A model generated the notes under the pieces. That model saw nothing but the letters and a program-made list of their open reading frames with translations, had not been told where the DNA came from and did no database searches. Both the position numbers and the translations under genes were made by a program. DNA of 39,245 bases from an uncultured Erysipelotrichaceae bacterium (GTDB lineage Bacteria; Bacillota_I; Bacilli_A; Erysipelotrichales; Erysipelotrichaceae): NCBI GenBank assembly GCA_947167125.1, contig CAMVGT010000017.1, forward strand, positions 1 through 39,245. Reading direction: 5' to 3'. Shown in pieces: positions 1-7,809 of this stretch. How positions within the stretch are numbered: the stretch's first letter is position 1; the number at the start of each line of letters is the position of its first letter.

Positions 1-1434
1 GAATCCGGATGTCACTTCCACCGCTTTGCAGGATTCTTTGAGCGCTTTGACGACCGGCGGTTTCAGTCTGGAATCATCCAGCAGTTCAAGCGCTTCATCC
101 GCCTGTTCCAGAAGCGTCATAGAGTGGAGGCCTCTTGGAAAATATTCATAGGTCAGATAATCCATGTCATGGAATTCTCTTCTGAGCCGCTCCTTTTCCT
201 GCGCACTCAGGTCATCTTCAAACAGAGCGCATTCATTGAAGTGGGAAATGATTTCTTCGAGTCCTCCGGAAGAAATGATTGCGGCAGGATCGGAATAATA
301 CGGCGCAATCAGGGCGGCCAGGTCTTTCACGTTTTCAATCCGTACAAAGATGACAAAGTTTTCAGGATTCAGACCTTCCAGAAGCTTAGCTCCATGCATT
401 TCCTTCAGGCCTTCCTTCGGATCGTATTCCAGAATATCTTCAGCGGAACCTTCTTCCGAAATTTTCCTGACGGTTTCCTCAAAGGAATCCGCATGATAGA
501 TCTGACGGTACTGACGGGTGCCTTCGACCGCGATCATTGCCAGCGTGCATCCTTCGATTGTTTCGATATCATCTTCTTCATCTTCCTCATCATCCTCTTC
601 ATCGCGTTCCGGGAACCGTCCGTCCGCAAGCAGGATATATGCCTGATCATCATGTGTGAATTCAAGATAATGCATGCCGGTGTCAAGAATGGAACGGCTG
701 CAGATTTCTTCAAAGCCATCTCTTTCAATGACCAGATTTTCAGCTTCGCAGCGCATGAAGACAACCGAGTCAGGGAAAAGGACAATTCCTTTGATCATAT
801 TGCGGTGAACGGTATCGACTTCCTCTTCTGACGCTTCGCAGATCATGCCTGCGGCTTCTGCTTCGGCGATCTGCTGGATCGAGAGGATCATTGTCACAAA
901 ATTGAGGAATGAATCAAAGCCGTCAATTTCATACAGCTCCCGGTTCAGACCGATATTGCGGCGCAGATCGGATTCAAATTCGATTTCCCTGCGGGCGGTA
1001 TGGCGGACGGAAAGATAGAAGACTTCGGATTCCTCTTCAGAATGGCGGAAGATCTTCTGTTCTGATTCGATCCGGAAGATTTCATAATCCGCGTCAAAGC
1101 TGACCGGTTTAATTGAAACGATCTGTTCGCTCTGCAGCAGAATCACATTGCCTGCTTCATCCGCAAAGGCGATGTCATTGCTTTTGAGACAGTTGGAGGC
1201 TGCTTTATAAAATGTGAAGATGGCGGTATGATCTTCCGCTTCCAGAATGCCGTTCAGCGTACGGTTATGACCGGTTTTCGCGGTGATCCAGATGGCGAGA
1301 AGACGGGGATTGTCAATGCGCTCAAACATCGAAAGGGATGTTTTGCGGAAGCTGATGATGGATTCGGGAAGCCGGGCGGTTTCCTCTTCTGTACAGCCGA
1401 ATGAACGGCAGATTTCTTCGGGGATTGTTCTCAT
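1..1434 (-). CDS. Acidic hypothetical protein, C-terminus cut by window edge
   Basis: The frame stays open for 478 codons from the ATG at 1434 to the left edge, so the end of the gene is missing. An AAGGAG site lies six bases before the start. I do not recognise the family. The protein is soluble-looking, with no signal peptide or membrane segment, is rich in Glu and Asp, and has a run of about 14 nearly continuous acidic residues near residue 280. It is the last visible gene of a coupled set (leader ORF, guanylate-kinase-like, VWA-like, this gene), starting 16 bases after the VWA-like stop. A role shared with those two is inference only. The gene is real because the frame is long, the ribosome site is good and codon use matches the neighbours. 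Confidence 0.8.
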   Translation of the reverse strand, partial: MRTIPEEICRSFGCTEEETARLPESIISFRKTSLSMFERIDNPRLLAIWITAKTGHNRTLNGILEAEDHTAIFTFYKAASNCLKSNDIAFADEAGNVILLQSEQIVSIKPVSFDADYEIFRIESEQKIFRHSEEESEVFYLSVRHTARREIEFESDLRRNIGLNRELYEIDGFDSFLNFVTMILSIQQIAEAEAAGMICEASEEEVDTVHRNMIKGIVLFPDSVVFMRCEAENLVIERDGFEEICSRSILDTGMHYLEFTHDDQAYILLADGRFPERDEEDDEEDEEDDIETIEGCTLAMIAVEGTRQYRQIYHADSFEETVRKISEEGSAEDILEYDPKEGLKEMHGAKLLEGLNPENFVIFVRIENVKDLAALIAPYYSDPAAIISSGGLEEIISHFNECALFEDDLSAQEKERLRREFHDMDYLTYEYFPRGLHSMTLLEQADEALELLDDSRLKPPVVKALKESCKAVEVTSGF

Positions 1435-1450
1435 GGTTTCTCCTTGTGAT

Positions 1451-2104
1451 CTAGGAAAGCGGAACGCTGATTCCTGTGTGCCCGGCCATCATGCCGGGAT
1501 GGTGTTCATATGCGTAAAGGACGGATTCGATTTCATCGCGCACAGCAGCGAAGCAGTACAGGGAGCTTTCCATGTTTTCTTCAAAGACGCGCGGCGCTTT
1601 TTCCGTGCATTCGCGAAGGCTTTTGACAAAGCTGTCTTCCGGAGAAAGGCAGTATGCGGACACATTCACATCCGCGTGGCGGATTGCCGCAATGTCCCTG
1701 GCCTCTGCGTCGGTTGAGGCATCGGCACTGATCCAGAAGATCTGCAGGCTGCAGCTGGAAAAGAGATCCTGCATTTCTGCCTTGCGGCACTGACTGAGAC
1801 AGAAGGCGAGGGCGTGCAGAGAGTCGATGGGACTGGACGCAAGCGAGAGGTCCATGATGTCAAAATCTTCATCGGTCCATAACGGCGGTTCATCGAGATA
1901 TTCAAACTGATCGCTCAGCGCGAACCATTCCTTCCCGCAGTACAGATGCACCATGACTCTGGCTCTGTATGCCATTTTGTAAAGATGAACGAAGAGGATG
2001 TTGATCAGCTTCAGCCAGTATTTTCTGTTTTCCGGATTCAGGGCAGGGGTGAGATCGATCAGAAAACAGAGGTCCAGATTTTTTTTAATTGTTAATGTTT
2101 TCAT
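1451..2104 (-). CDS. Von Willebrand factor A-like protein with degenerate metal site
   Basis: 217 residues. The start at 2104 is chosen because GGAG lies just upstream, although the frame is open further; this start lies inside the end of the kinase-like gene (20-base overlap), so translation is probably coupled. The pattern of a hydrophobic strand ending in Asp (FLIDLTPA, about residues 14-21), a long helix, a strand with VMVHLYC, and a later strand IFWISADAST fits a von Willebrand A fold. The usual metal site (DxSxS) reads DLTPA here, so metal binding is probably altered. No membrane segment. VWA proteins usually assemble with ATPases or act as adaptors; the partner here may be the adjacent kinase-like protein. 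The fold is inferred from pattern only. Confidence 0.6.
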   Translation of the reverse strand: MKTLTIKKNLDLCFLIDLTPALNPENRKYWLKLINILFVHLYKMAYRARVMVHLYCGKEWFALSDQFEYLDEPPLWTDEDFDIMDLSLASSPIDSLHALAFCLSQCRKAEMQDLFSSCSLQIFWISADASTDAEARDIAAIRHADVNVSAYCLSPEDSFVKSLRECTEKAPRVFEENMESSLYCFAAVRDEIESVLYAYEHHPGMMAGHTGISVPLS

Positions 2105-2729
2105 CTTCTTTTTCTCCTTCCAGCAGCTTCCGAAGCGAAGCTGTAAATGATACTGCGTCAAACGGGTCCCCGGCACTGAATTCAAAGATGACATTCTTCA
2201 TCAGCGCATAGGCACGATCTTCATCGTCATTGATGATAAAGGCGTCATAATTGTTCATGTGTTTAGCTTCTTCAAGACCGGCCTGCAGGCGGTTATGGAT
2301 TTCTTCTTCTGTTTCGGCTGCGCGCTTCTGCAGACGTTCTTTGAGAACGGATGGGGATTGTACGGTGATAAACAGACTGACCAGACGGTCTTCTCGGATA
2401 TCTTCGGATCTCAGAAGCTGTTCAAATCCGTCTGTATTCAGATCAAGAACAGGAATGCGTCCTTTTTTCTGAACAGCCTTGATTTCCATAAAGGAAGTAC
2501 CGTAGCGGTGGCCGGCATATTCGGTATGTTCCAGGAATTCCTGATCCTGAATCATCTGATCGAATGCCGAAGGTGAAATAAAGTAATAGTTTTCTTCTTC
2601 ACTCCGTCTTTTGCGGTCAGTGAAGGAACGGATCGCGCGGTAGGCAGGATATTCACTGACAAACCGTTCGATCAAAGTGCTTTTTCCGGCACCTGAGAAA
2701 CCGGAAATCACAACCAGGCCGCGGTTCAT
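2085..2729 (-). CDS. Guanylate kinase-like protein
   Basis: 214 residues, close to the usual length of guanylate kinases. It has a Walker A loop GFSGAGKST at residues 10-18, followed by an RSFTDRKRRSEEENYYF stretch that matches the GMP-binding region of guanylate kinases (canonical form S-x-T-T-R-x-P-R ... YYF), and later an HNRL-type lid segment. The threonine-arginine pair of the GMP site is replaced by Thr-Asp, so the substrate may differ. It sits between a small leader ORF, whose stop overlaps its ATG, and a VWA-like gene, with no rpoZ or priA neighbour as usual for housekeeping gmk. I take it to be a paralogue adapted to this cassette, but the sole gmk of the genome is not excluded. Confidence 0.75.
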   Translation of the reverse strand: MNRGLVVISGFSGAGKSTLIERFVSEYPAYRAIRSFTDRKRRSEEENYYFISPSAFDQMIQDQEFLEHTEYAGHRYGTSFMEIKAVQKKGRIPVLDLNTDGFEQLLRSEDIREDRLVSLFITVQSPSVLKERLQKRAAETEEEIHNRLQAGLEEAKHMNNYDAFIINDDEDRAYALMKNVIFEFSAGDPFDAVSFTASLRKLLEGEKEDENINN

Positions 2730-2839
2730 GAAAGCCTCCGCAGACCGGGATGGTGCATGTGCGTACCGGATGGAAACACCCGGATTTTCTTTGTGCAGGG
2801 TACGTTGAAAACAACTCCTGCCGATCGCATGGAATTCAT
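2726..2839 (-). CDS. 37-residue leader ORF coupled to the kinase-like gene
   Basis: An ATG at 2839 sits six bases after a perfect AGGAGG, the best ribosome site in this operon, and opens a 37-codon frame that ends in TGA overlapping the kinase-like ATG (ATGA). The kinase-like gene itself has only a CGGAGG-like site within this ORF. The predicted peptide is basic (MNSMRSAGVVFNVP..., ending in PGLRRLS) and resembles nothing I know. It may be a translated leader that couples ribosomes to the kinase, or a genuine small protein. The frame extends upstream to 3022, but that longer form lacks a ribosome site and would cover the promoter region. Confidence 0.4.
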   Translation of the reverse strand: MNSMRSAGVVFNVPCTKKIRVFPSGTHMHHPGLRRLS

Positions 2840-3053
2840 ATGTTTCCTCCTGAATAATTGTGTGTTTTTAAGATATAAAAAAGGATCTTCATCCGAATCC
2901 GGCGCAAGAGACAGATTCATCTGACAGCAGCACTGTCTATGAAGATAAAGGGCGGATACACGGGGACTGAATGATATCGTGCATCGCACCTTCAATATAT
3001 CATGCCGTATACAGCGGATCAATTATTTAGTAAATGTAAAATAAACTTTAATG

Positions 3054-3068
3054 ATATTTCCGAAATAT
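3054..3068. promoter_or_regulatory. Perfect palindrome in divergent intergenic region
   Basis: ATATTTC-C-GAAATAT is a perfect 15-base palindrome in the AT-rich gap between the minus-strand cassette and the gene at 3125. A TATGAT/TAAAAT-rich stretch follows at about 3084-3096, suitable for a -10 element, but I see no clear -35. It could be an operator for either direction. The rest of 2840-3124 shows only AT-rich sequence and no other gene. Confidence 0.4.
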
Positions 3069-3124
3069 ACAAATAATATGGTTTATGATATAAAATAAAT
3101 ACAGGCAGAAGGAAAAAATGAGAT

Positions 3125-4114
3125 ATGGGAAGAAAAAACGCGTCTGATGATCTTACGTTTGAAGAAAAGCAGAATTTTCATGCTAACTTCCGCTATATGT
3201 GGGATAAGCTCGGTACATCCTATTATTATATCCTCGGACCGGATTCCAAGGATGATTTTGAAGAAAGAAGAAACGGAATCAATGATGATCTAGGACTTCT
3301 GCCGTCGTATACTATCTGTTCGAAATGCTATACCGGCAAGGAAAACTTCTGGCCGGGAAGAAATACGATCCGCAAAGTCGTCAATTTTTATAACCGCTGG
3401 ATCACGCCTGAAATCAGCGTCGCGGAAATCATATCCACACGCCTTGCGGAATCCGACGACAGGCGCTTCAGGATCGGGGATGAAATGGATCACCGCTTCA
3501 TCGGTGTCTATTACGGATATTACTGGTCGCAGAATCTGAAAAAGCTGACAGGGGCATATCTGATCCTGACACCCGGCAGCACAAAAATGATGGCGCATCT
3601 GATCACCGGCTTCCGCACCGATGAAGATCTACATGAACAGAATCTTCTCGATCATGTGATCGGAACAAACAAAATCTCCAACAGTAGCTATCATGAATGG
3701 TTTATCCATATGCCGGTGCAGAAACAGCAGACCAACTACTATACCGGCGAAGCGGAAATGAACGGCAGCACGATCGTGATCCGTCTTTCCGGAAATGACC
3801 GCGATTTCAGAAGAATGACACTCATCCTCAATACCCGGGCATTTGCCCAGTCGGAAAAATTCAACCGCTCCAGTGACGGCTTCATGGCATTTGTCCTGTC
3901 GAGCGGCACCGGTGCTGCTCCGCCGTTTTTCTGCCGGATGGGATTCATCCGCAAGGACAGTTTCCCGCTTTCACTGGAAACACAGCAGCTCGGGGAACTG
4001 TTAATCAATGACAGAAGCGAACAGGTAACGGAACTGACAACCGGACTGGATTCGAAATGGATCGAAACGGTCTGGGCTCTGAAAGCGGATAAAAATAATC
4101 CGCCCCGCATATGA
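3125..4114 (+). CDS. Hypothetical protein with HTH-like N-terminus
   Basis: 329 residues, no membrane segment or signal peptide. The first 105 residues read like a diverged helix-turn-helix module: FRYMWDKLGTSYYYIL near residue 27, a short loop with a Cys-x-x-Cys pair (CSKC), then FWPGRNTIRKVVNFYN followed by an acidic helix. The remainder is mixed alpha/beta with no motif I know. AAGG lies about 13 bases before this ATG and six before a second ATG at 3118, which opens only nine codons (ATG to TGA) and may be a short overlapping leader. The gene stands alone: a divergent operon lies before it and a hairpin follows at its stop. A regulator with a C-terminal sensor domain is my inference. Confidence 0.7.
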   Translation: MGRKNASDDLTFEEKQNFHANFRYMWDKLGTSYYYILGPDSKDDFEERRNGINDDLGLLPSYTICSKCYTGKENFWPGRNTIRKVVNFYNRWITPEISVAEIISTRLAESDDRRFRIGDEMDHRFIGVYYGYYWSQNLKKLTGAYLILTPGSTKMMAHLITGFRTDEDLHEQNLLDHVIGTNKISNSSYHEWFIHMPVQKQQTNYYTGEAEMNGSTIVIRLSGNDRDFRRMTLILNTRAFAQSEKFNRSSDGFMAFVLSSGTGAAPPFFCRMGFIRKDSFPLSLETQQLGELLINDRSEQVTELTTGLDSKWIETVWALKADKNNPPRI

Positions 4115-4128
4115 TCCCTGCGGATCAT
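4111..4128. repeat. Perfect 7-bp hairpin at gene end
   Basis: ATGATCC-CTGC-GGATCAT forms a perfect stem over the stop codon of the upstream gene. There is no U-tract, so it is not a clear intrinsic terminator; it may stabilise the 3' end. A possible -10 (TACAAT, 4133-4138) for the PAP2 gene follows directly. Confidence 0.45.
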
Positions 4129-4171
4129 ACGCTACAATGAAAACAGAAAACGAAGACGTCCGGAGGTGTCT

Positions 4172-4867
4172 ATGAAGAAACTGACAGACCTTTTGAAAAG
4201 AGTTCCATGGTGGGGATATGTGCTCGGAATTGTATATTTCGCACTGCAGTACGGCATGTACAGACTGGGAAACTGGCTGAGCGTTGTGCTCGGCACAATC
4301 AATTACGCATTCGAATGGAAAATCGCACCGATTGATGACCTGTTTCCGGTCATCCCCGCATTCTCACTGATTTATATTTATTCCTATGTCTTCTGGATCA
4401 TGGGACCGATGGCGGTTTCCATCACAAAAAGAAGAAACTTCATCAATTACATCTGCGGGCTTACACTGGCCTATATCATCGGCTTTCTCTTCTTTGTCTT
4501 CATGCCGACATACATGGACAGAGTCAAGGAAGGGCTGATGGAATATGCGGACAAGACCGGTTTCCTCAATCAGCTTCTCGCATCTGTATTTGCGGCGGAT
4601 GGCGGAACGATGGCATTCAATCTGTTCCCGTCCTATCACTGCCTGATCAGTGCCTATTGCTGGCTCGGAGTATGGAAACAGCCTGAAATCTCAAAAGGAT
4701 TCCAGATGTATTCCCTGATCATGTTCATCCTGATTGTGCTTTCCACGCTCTTCACCAAGCAACATTACATTCCCGACTGCTTCGGCGGCATCGGCATCGC
4801 AGTATTCTGTTACTGGCTGATGAACCGTCTTGATCCCGGGAAAAAGTGGGAAGAAAAACATTCCTGA
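4172..4867 (+). CDS. PAP2-superfamily integral membrane protein
   Basis: 231 residues with about six hydrophobic segments. It carries the two better conserved parts of the PAP2 lipid-phosphatase signature: FPSYHCLIS (PSxH type) in the middle and TLFTKQHYIPD (SRxxxxxHxxxD type, with Thr-Lys for Ser-Arg) near the end. The spacing fits the inositol-phosphorylceramide-synthase-like subgroup of bacterial PAP2 proteins. Such enzymes remove or transfer phosphate or head groups on lipid substrates at the outer face of the membrane; the substrate cannot be told from sequence. The ATG at 4172 is preferred over a GTG at 4166 because CGGAGGTG lies just before it. It is followed by a strong terminator. 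Confidence 0.8.
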   Translation: MKKLTDLLKRVPWWGYVLGIVYFALQYGMYRLGNWLSVVLGTINYAFEWKIAPIDDLFPVIPAFSLIYIYSYVFWIMGPMAVSITKRRNFINYICGLTLAYIIGFLFFVFMPTYMDRVKEGLMEYADKTGFLNQLLASVFAADGGTMAFNLFPSYHCLISAYCWLGVWKQPEISKGFQMYSLIMFILIVLSTLFTKQHYIPDCFGGIGIAVFCYWLMNRLDPGKKWEEKHS

Positions 4868-4880
4868 TTCATTCATGCAA

Positions 4881-4906
4881 GGCTGACTCCGTCGGCCTTT
4901 TTTTTC
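4881..4906 (+). terminator. Intrinsic terminator
   Basis: GGCTGAC-TCC-GTCGGCC stem (one G-U pair) followed by eight T, 13 bases after the PAP2 stop. Confidence 0.85.
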
Positions 4907-4931
4907 TTTTTCCGGAAGCTTCTTGTATTCA

Positions 4932-4981
4932 ATATCGTTATATGATATCGTAAAGACGAAGATAATATCGTTTAACGATAT
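4932..4981. promoter_or_regulatory. Two matching operators upstream of padR
   Basis: Two copies of ATATC-N7-GATAT occur at 4932-4948 (ATATCGTTATATGATAT) and 4965-4981 (ATATCGTTTAACGATAT). The second is a perfect 17-base palindrome. Their starts are 33 bases apart, about three helical turns, so bound dimers would lie on the same DNA face. The second copy ends 11 bases before the PadR start. PadR-family repressors commonly bind such dyads in their own promoter, so autoregulation is likely. Confidence 0.8.
4938..4966 (+). promoter_or_regulatory. Candidate promoter of padR operon
   Basis: TTATAT (4938-4943), a 17-base spacer and GATAAT (4961-4966). The -35 lies in the first operator and the -10 touches the second, giving a start near 4973 and a leader of about 20 bases with GGAGG. 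The -35 matches poorly, so this is tentative. Confidence 0.45.
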
Positions 4982-4992
4982 CGGAGGAAAAC

Positions 4993-5343
4993 ATGCCGAG
5001 AAAATCCATGCAGATTTTAACCGACTCAATGTTTTACATCCTGATGGCGCTTTCCGTAAAGGAATTATGCGGTCAGGACATCACAGATGTGATTGCGTCG
5101 CTGACAGATCGGAGAATTGAAATCGGACCGGCAACCCTGTATACGCTTCTTTCCAAATTCCTGAAGGAGGGGATGATTGAAGAAGTTTCCGTGCAGGGCA
5201 GAAAGCGTACCTACCGGATCACAGAATACGGTCTTGAAGTCTATCAGGCGGAAAAGGAGCGTCTTGCCATGTGTCTGAAAGATGCGGAAAGGATTGCGGA
5301 TTATGAACGAAAAAAAGAAGCTGATTCCCTGTCCTTCATATGA
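4993..5343 (+). CDS. PadR-family transcriptional regulator
   Basis: 116 residues, the usual size of short PadR regulators. It is a winged helix throughout: DSMFYILMALSVKELCGQDI (start helix and turn), IEIGPATLYTLLSKFLKEGM (recognition helix with the ATLY core), RKRTYRITEYG (wing), then a C-terminal dimerisation helix. GGAGG lies eight bases before the ATG. Two matching dyads sit in its promoter. It overlaps the next gene, a DUF2812 membrane protein, by 41 bases; PadR with DUF2812 is a recurring pair in Bacillota in which the regulator controls the membrane protein. The inducer is unknown; PadR proteins often sense phenolic or drug-like compounds. Confidence 0.92.
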   Translation: MPRKSMQILTDSMFYILMALSVKELCGQDITDVIASLTDRRIEIGPATLYTLLSKFLKEGMIEEVSVQGRKRTYRITEYGLEVYQAEKERLAMCLKDAERIADYERKKEADSLSFI

Positions 5344-6490
5344 CATCGCCGCGATTGAAAGCTGGCTGAAGGACATGGCGGCAGAAGGCCTGCTTTTAAA
5401 GGAAAACGGACTCGGGAATCTGATTGCTGTATTTGAAAAGGGCGAAGCGAAAACAATGACATACCGCTTTGAACCGTCCGCCTATATTCTTCGAAGTGAT
5501 GAAGTGCTGGATGAAGCCAACCGTCTTGCGAAAAATGATTTTCTGGAGGAAGCGGGCTGGAAGAATCTCGGGATCTACAGGTCATATATCCTGTATTGCC
5601 ACGAGGGCAATGCGGAGCTGCATACGGAAAGTGAAATTGAAGCGCCGCTGCGCTATGAAGCCGCAAGGGCAAGATCCATTGCGATGCTGGAAACACTGGT
5701 CTGGGTCGTGCTGATTGTCTCGGTGTTTTATCGCCGCTGTATGTCTCTTCTGATTCAGACCGGCTCGGTGATTCTTCTGATCGCGGCTGTATTTGCGGTG
5801 CTCTCCGTATTCTCAGGGATTGCGGAATGCGTCAGGCTGTATGTCAGTTCATCAAGGCTTGAAAAAGGAATTCCTTTTGAACATGAAAAGGACTGGAAAA
5901 AGCATTCCCGTTTTTACAGAGCATTCCGGATTGTCCGTCTGATTGCGGTCGGGATCGCGTGCGCGGCTGTGTTTGCGTCGCTTGGCGATGAAGGAGGGGC
6001 AGGCAGAATACATATTTCAGAGTGTCAGGAAGATCCGCCGTTTCTGACCGTACAGGATCTTGATCCGCAGGCGGAATACAAAGTGGATACCTGGCTTGAA
6101 GAATTTCATCCCAGGATCAATACCGTAAGAAGATGGAGCGATCCGCTTTCCATTGACAACTGGATCTGGCAGGAGATATCAACTCTTGATACTGCAGATC
6201 ATCACTGGAGCGCTGCGATGAATATCACCTATTACGATACCGAATATGAATTTGTTTCAAAGCAGCTGTTTAAGGAATACGAACGGGATGTAAAGATGAA
6301 TGCGGACGAACCGATCACTCTCAGCGGAGCGGATGAAATCACGGCTGCAGTGAATCAGGATGGGTTTATCCATCTTGTTTTCCGCAAAGGGAAAAAGACG
6401 GTTTATGCATCTTTGAATGTCGCAAATGCAGCGGAAGGCATTGATATGACAGCAGAAGCAGCGCAGAGACTGATTGACAGCGTTCATTGA
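5303..6490 (+). CDS. DUF2812-domain membrane protein
   Basis: 395 residues from the ATG at 5303, chosen over an in-frame ATG at 5282 because AAAGGA lies upstream and the protein then starts MNEKKKLIPCPSYD as family members do. The N-terminal DUF2812 domain is clear: IESWLKDMAAEGLLLKENG, then FEKGEAKTMTYRFEP and a WKNLGIYRSYILYC segment. Three hydrophobic segments follow at about residues 133-150, 156-178 and 205-225, then a soluble C-terminal part of about 165 residues, probably extracytoplasmic. DUF2812 proteins have no defined biochemical role; they are usually co-transcribed with PadR, as here. A terminator follows directly. Confidence 0.88.
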   Translation: MNEKKKLIPCPSYDIAAIESWLKDMAAEGLLLKENGLGNLIAVFEKGEAKTMTYRFEPSAYILRSDEVLDEANRLAKNDFLEEAGWKNLGIYRSYILYCHEGNAELHTESEIEAPLRYEAARARSIAMLETLVWVVLIVSVFYRRCMSLLIQTGSVILLIAAVFAVLSVFSGIAECVRLYVSSSRLEKGIPFEHEKDWKKHSRFYRAFRIVRLIAVGIACAAVFASLGDEGGAGRIHISECQEDPPFLTVQDLDPQAEYKVDTWLEEFHPRINTVRRWSDPLSIDNWIWQEISTLDTADHHWSAAMNITYYDTEYEFVSKQLFKEYERDVKMNADEPITLSGADEITAAVNQDGFIHLVFRKGKKTVYASLNVANAAEGIDMTAEAAQRLIDSVH

Positions 6491-6501
6491 AAAGTGAATG
6501 A

Positions 6502-6528
6502 ACAGACCGTAAGACGCGGTCTGTTTTT
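6502..6528 (+). terminator. Intrinsic terminator
   Basis: ACAGACCG-TAAGACG-CGGTCTGT, a perfect 8-bp stem followed by a T-tract, ends the padR operon. Confidence 0.88.
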
Positions 6529-6610
6529 CTTTGTCAGAAAACAGATGAAGTTTAATATTTTCGTGCATGAAGGAAAAACGGTCTAATATAGATTCATGGA
6601 GAAAACGACT

Positions 6611-7687
6611 ATGAAACTGAACCAGAATATATTTGTACATGAAACCGACAGGGCGGCGATGGAAGCCCTGCAGGCAATACCGGGCTTTTCACAGGTGATG
6701 AAAGCCTTCATGAAAAGCTGGAGCGAAAAAGCGATGTATATCGAAAACATGGCTTCCAACATCCGTATCTCGGAAGACCAGTTTCCTCAGTATGACGCAA
6801 TGCTGAAGGAAATCAGCGCGAAGCTCGGCATTGAGAAACCGGATCTCTTTCTCAAGATGGATGTTGTGCCCAATGCCTATACATCGGGAGAAACCAAACC
6901 GTTTATTGTGATGACAAGCGGACTTCTTGAACTGATGCCGGAAGAACTGATCCCGACCGTTCTTGCCCATGAATGCGGACATATCGTCTGCCACCATGTG
7001 CTTTACAGGACAATGGGCACCTGGGTGCTTTCCGGCGCGCTGGCTCTGGTACCGCTCGGCGCAATTGCCATGTATCCGATTATGACCGCGTTCCATAACT
7101 GGATGAGATGCAGCGAATTGTCCGCTGACAGAGCGGCTGTATTATGCGATGGAACACCGGACAAGGTGATTGAAATGTGCATGCGCTTTGCCGGAGGAAC
7201 ACAGAATATCGCTTCCCAGCTCAATATTGAAGCCTTCATGAAACAGGCACAGGAATACCGCGATCTGGTATCGGACGGCATGATGAACAAGGCGATTGAA
7301 CACATGCGCTTTTCCCAGGCCACCCATCCGATGAACGCGGTCCGTGCCCTTGCATGCCAGGAGTGGGCAGGCTCTGACAGTTATCAGATGGCAAAAGAAT
7401 ATTTTGACCGCTTCCGCAATGGTCTGGAACCGGAATACCTGCCGGTTCACTGGACAGACAAGACCTTTATCGGCAAAGATTTCAAGATCGCCGAAAAGCA
7501 GCTGCGCGAATGCGGATTCACCAATATCATCACCGTGGCACAGGATCAGAGAAAACTGTTCGACCGCGACTATGGCGTTGTTTCAATTAAAATCAAAGAG
7601 GATGCGGATACGAAAAACGGCTGGATCGCGCCGGATACGCCGATCCTGCTGAAATATACAGCGCCGGCTCAGAAACAGACGCATTGA
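6611..7687 (+). CDS. M48-family zinc metallopeptidase
   Basis: 358 residues. The zinc site HECGH is at residues 120-124, with the third ligand in CSELSADRA (Glu169, Asp173), the Ste24/HtpX arrangement. One hydrophobic hairpin (about 135-158) lies between them, so the protein may be membrane-attached but lacks the multiple helices of HtpX. The C-terminal region of about 90 residues (from EYLPVHWTDK) is an added domain I do not recognise. The start at 6611 follows GGAG by nine bases; an in-frame ATG at 6596 has no ribosome site. It forms its own unit between two terminators. A role in membrane or envelope protein turnover is family knowledge; the substrate is unknown. Confidence 0.88.
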   Translation: MKLNQNIFVHETDRAAMEALQAIPGFSQVMKAFMKSWSEKAMYIENMASNIRISEDQFPQYDAMLKEISAKLGIEKPDLFLKMDVVPNAYTSGETKPFIVMTSGLLELMPEELIPTVLAHECGHIVCHHVLYRTMGTWVLSGALALVPLGAIAMYPIMTAFHNWMRCSELSADRAAVLCDGTPDKVIEMCMRFAGGTQNIASQLNIEAFMKQAQEYRDLVSDGMMNKAIEHMRFSQATHPMNAVRALACQEWAGSDSYQMAKEYFDRFRNGLEPEYLPVHWTDKTFIGKDFKIAEKQLRECGFTNIITVAQDQRKLFDRDYGVVSIKIKEDADTKNGWIAPDTPILLKYTAPAQKQTH

Positions 7688-7692
7688 TTTTG

Positions 7693-7718
7693 AAAGGGAC
7701 TGCGGTCCTTTTCTTTTT
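7693..7718 (+). terminator. Intrinsic terminator
   Basis: AAAGGGAC-TGCG-GTCCTTTT stem (one G-U pair) followed by CTTTTT, just after the peptidase stop. Confidence 0.75.
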
Positions 7719-7809
7719 GATCTGCATACTTGCGGAAGAATACCGTGCTATGATTTTTGAGGATATTAAATTTTCGTGACAATCATTCATACAGGAGGAG
7801 CTGGGGAAT

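Noticed and set aside
124-831. Long plus-strand open frame (235 codons)
   Set aside because: It is antisense to the acidic protein gene on the minus strand, has no ribosome site, and its Phe/Ile-rich composition is what the reverse of Glu/Asp-rich codons gives.
2726-3022. 98-codon version of the leader ORF
   Set aside because: The first 61 codons lack a ribosome site and cover the promoter region; only the last 37 codons after AGGAGG are supported.
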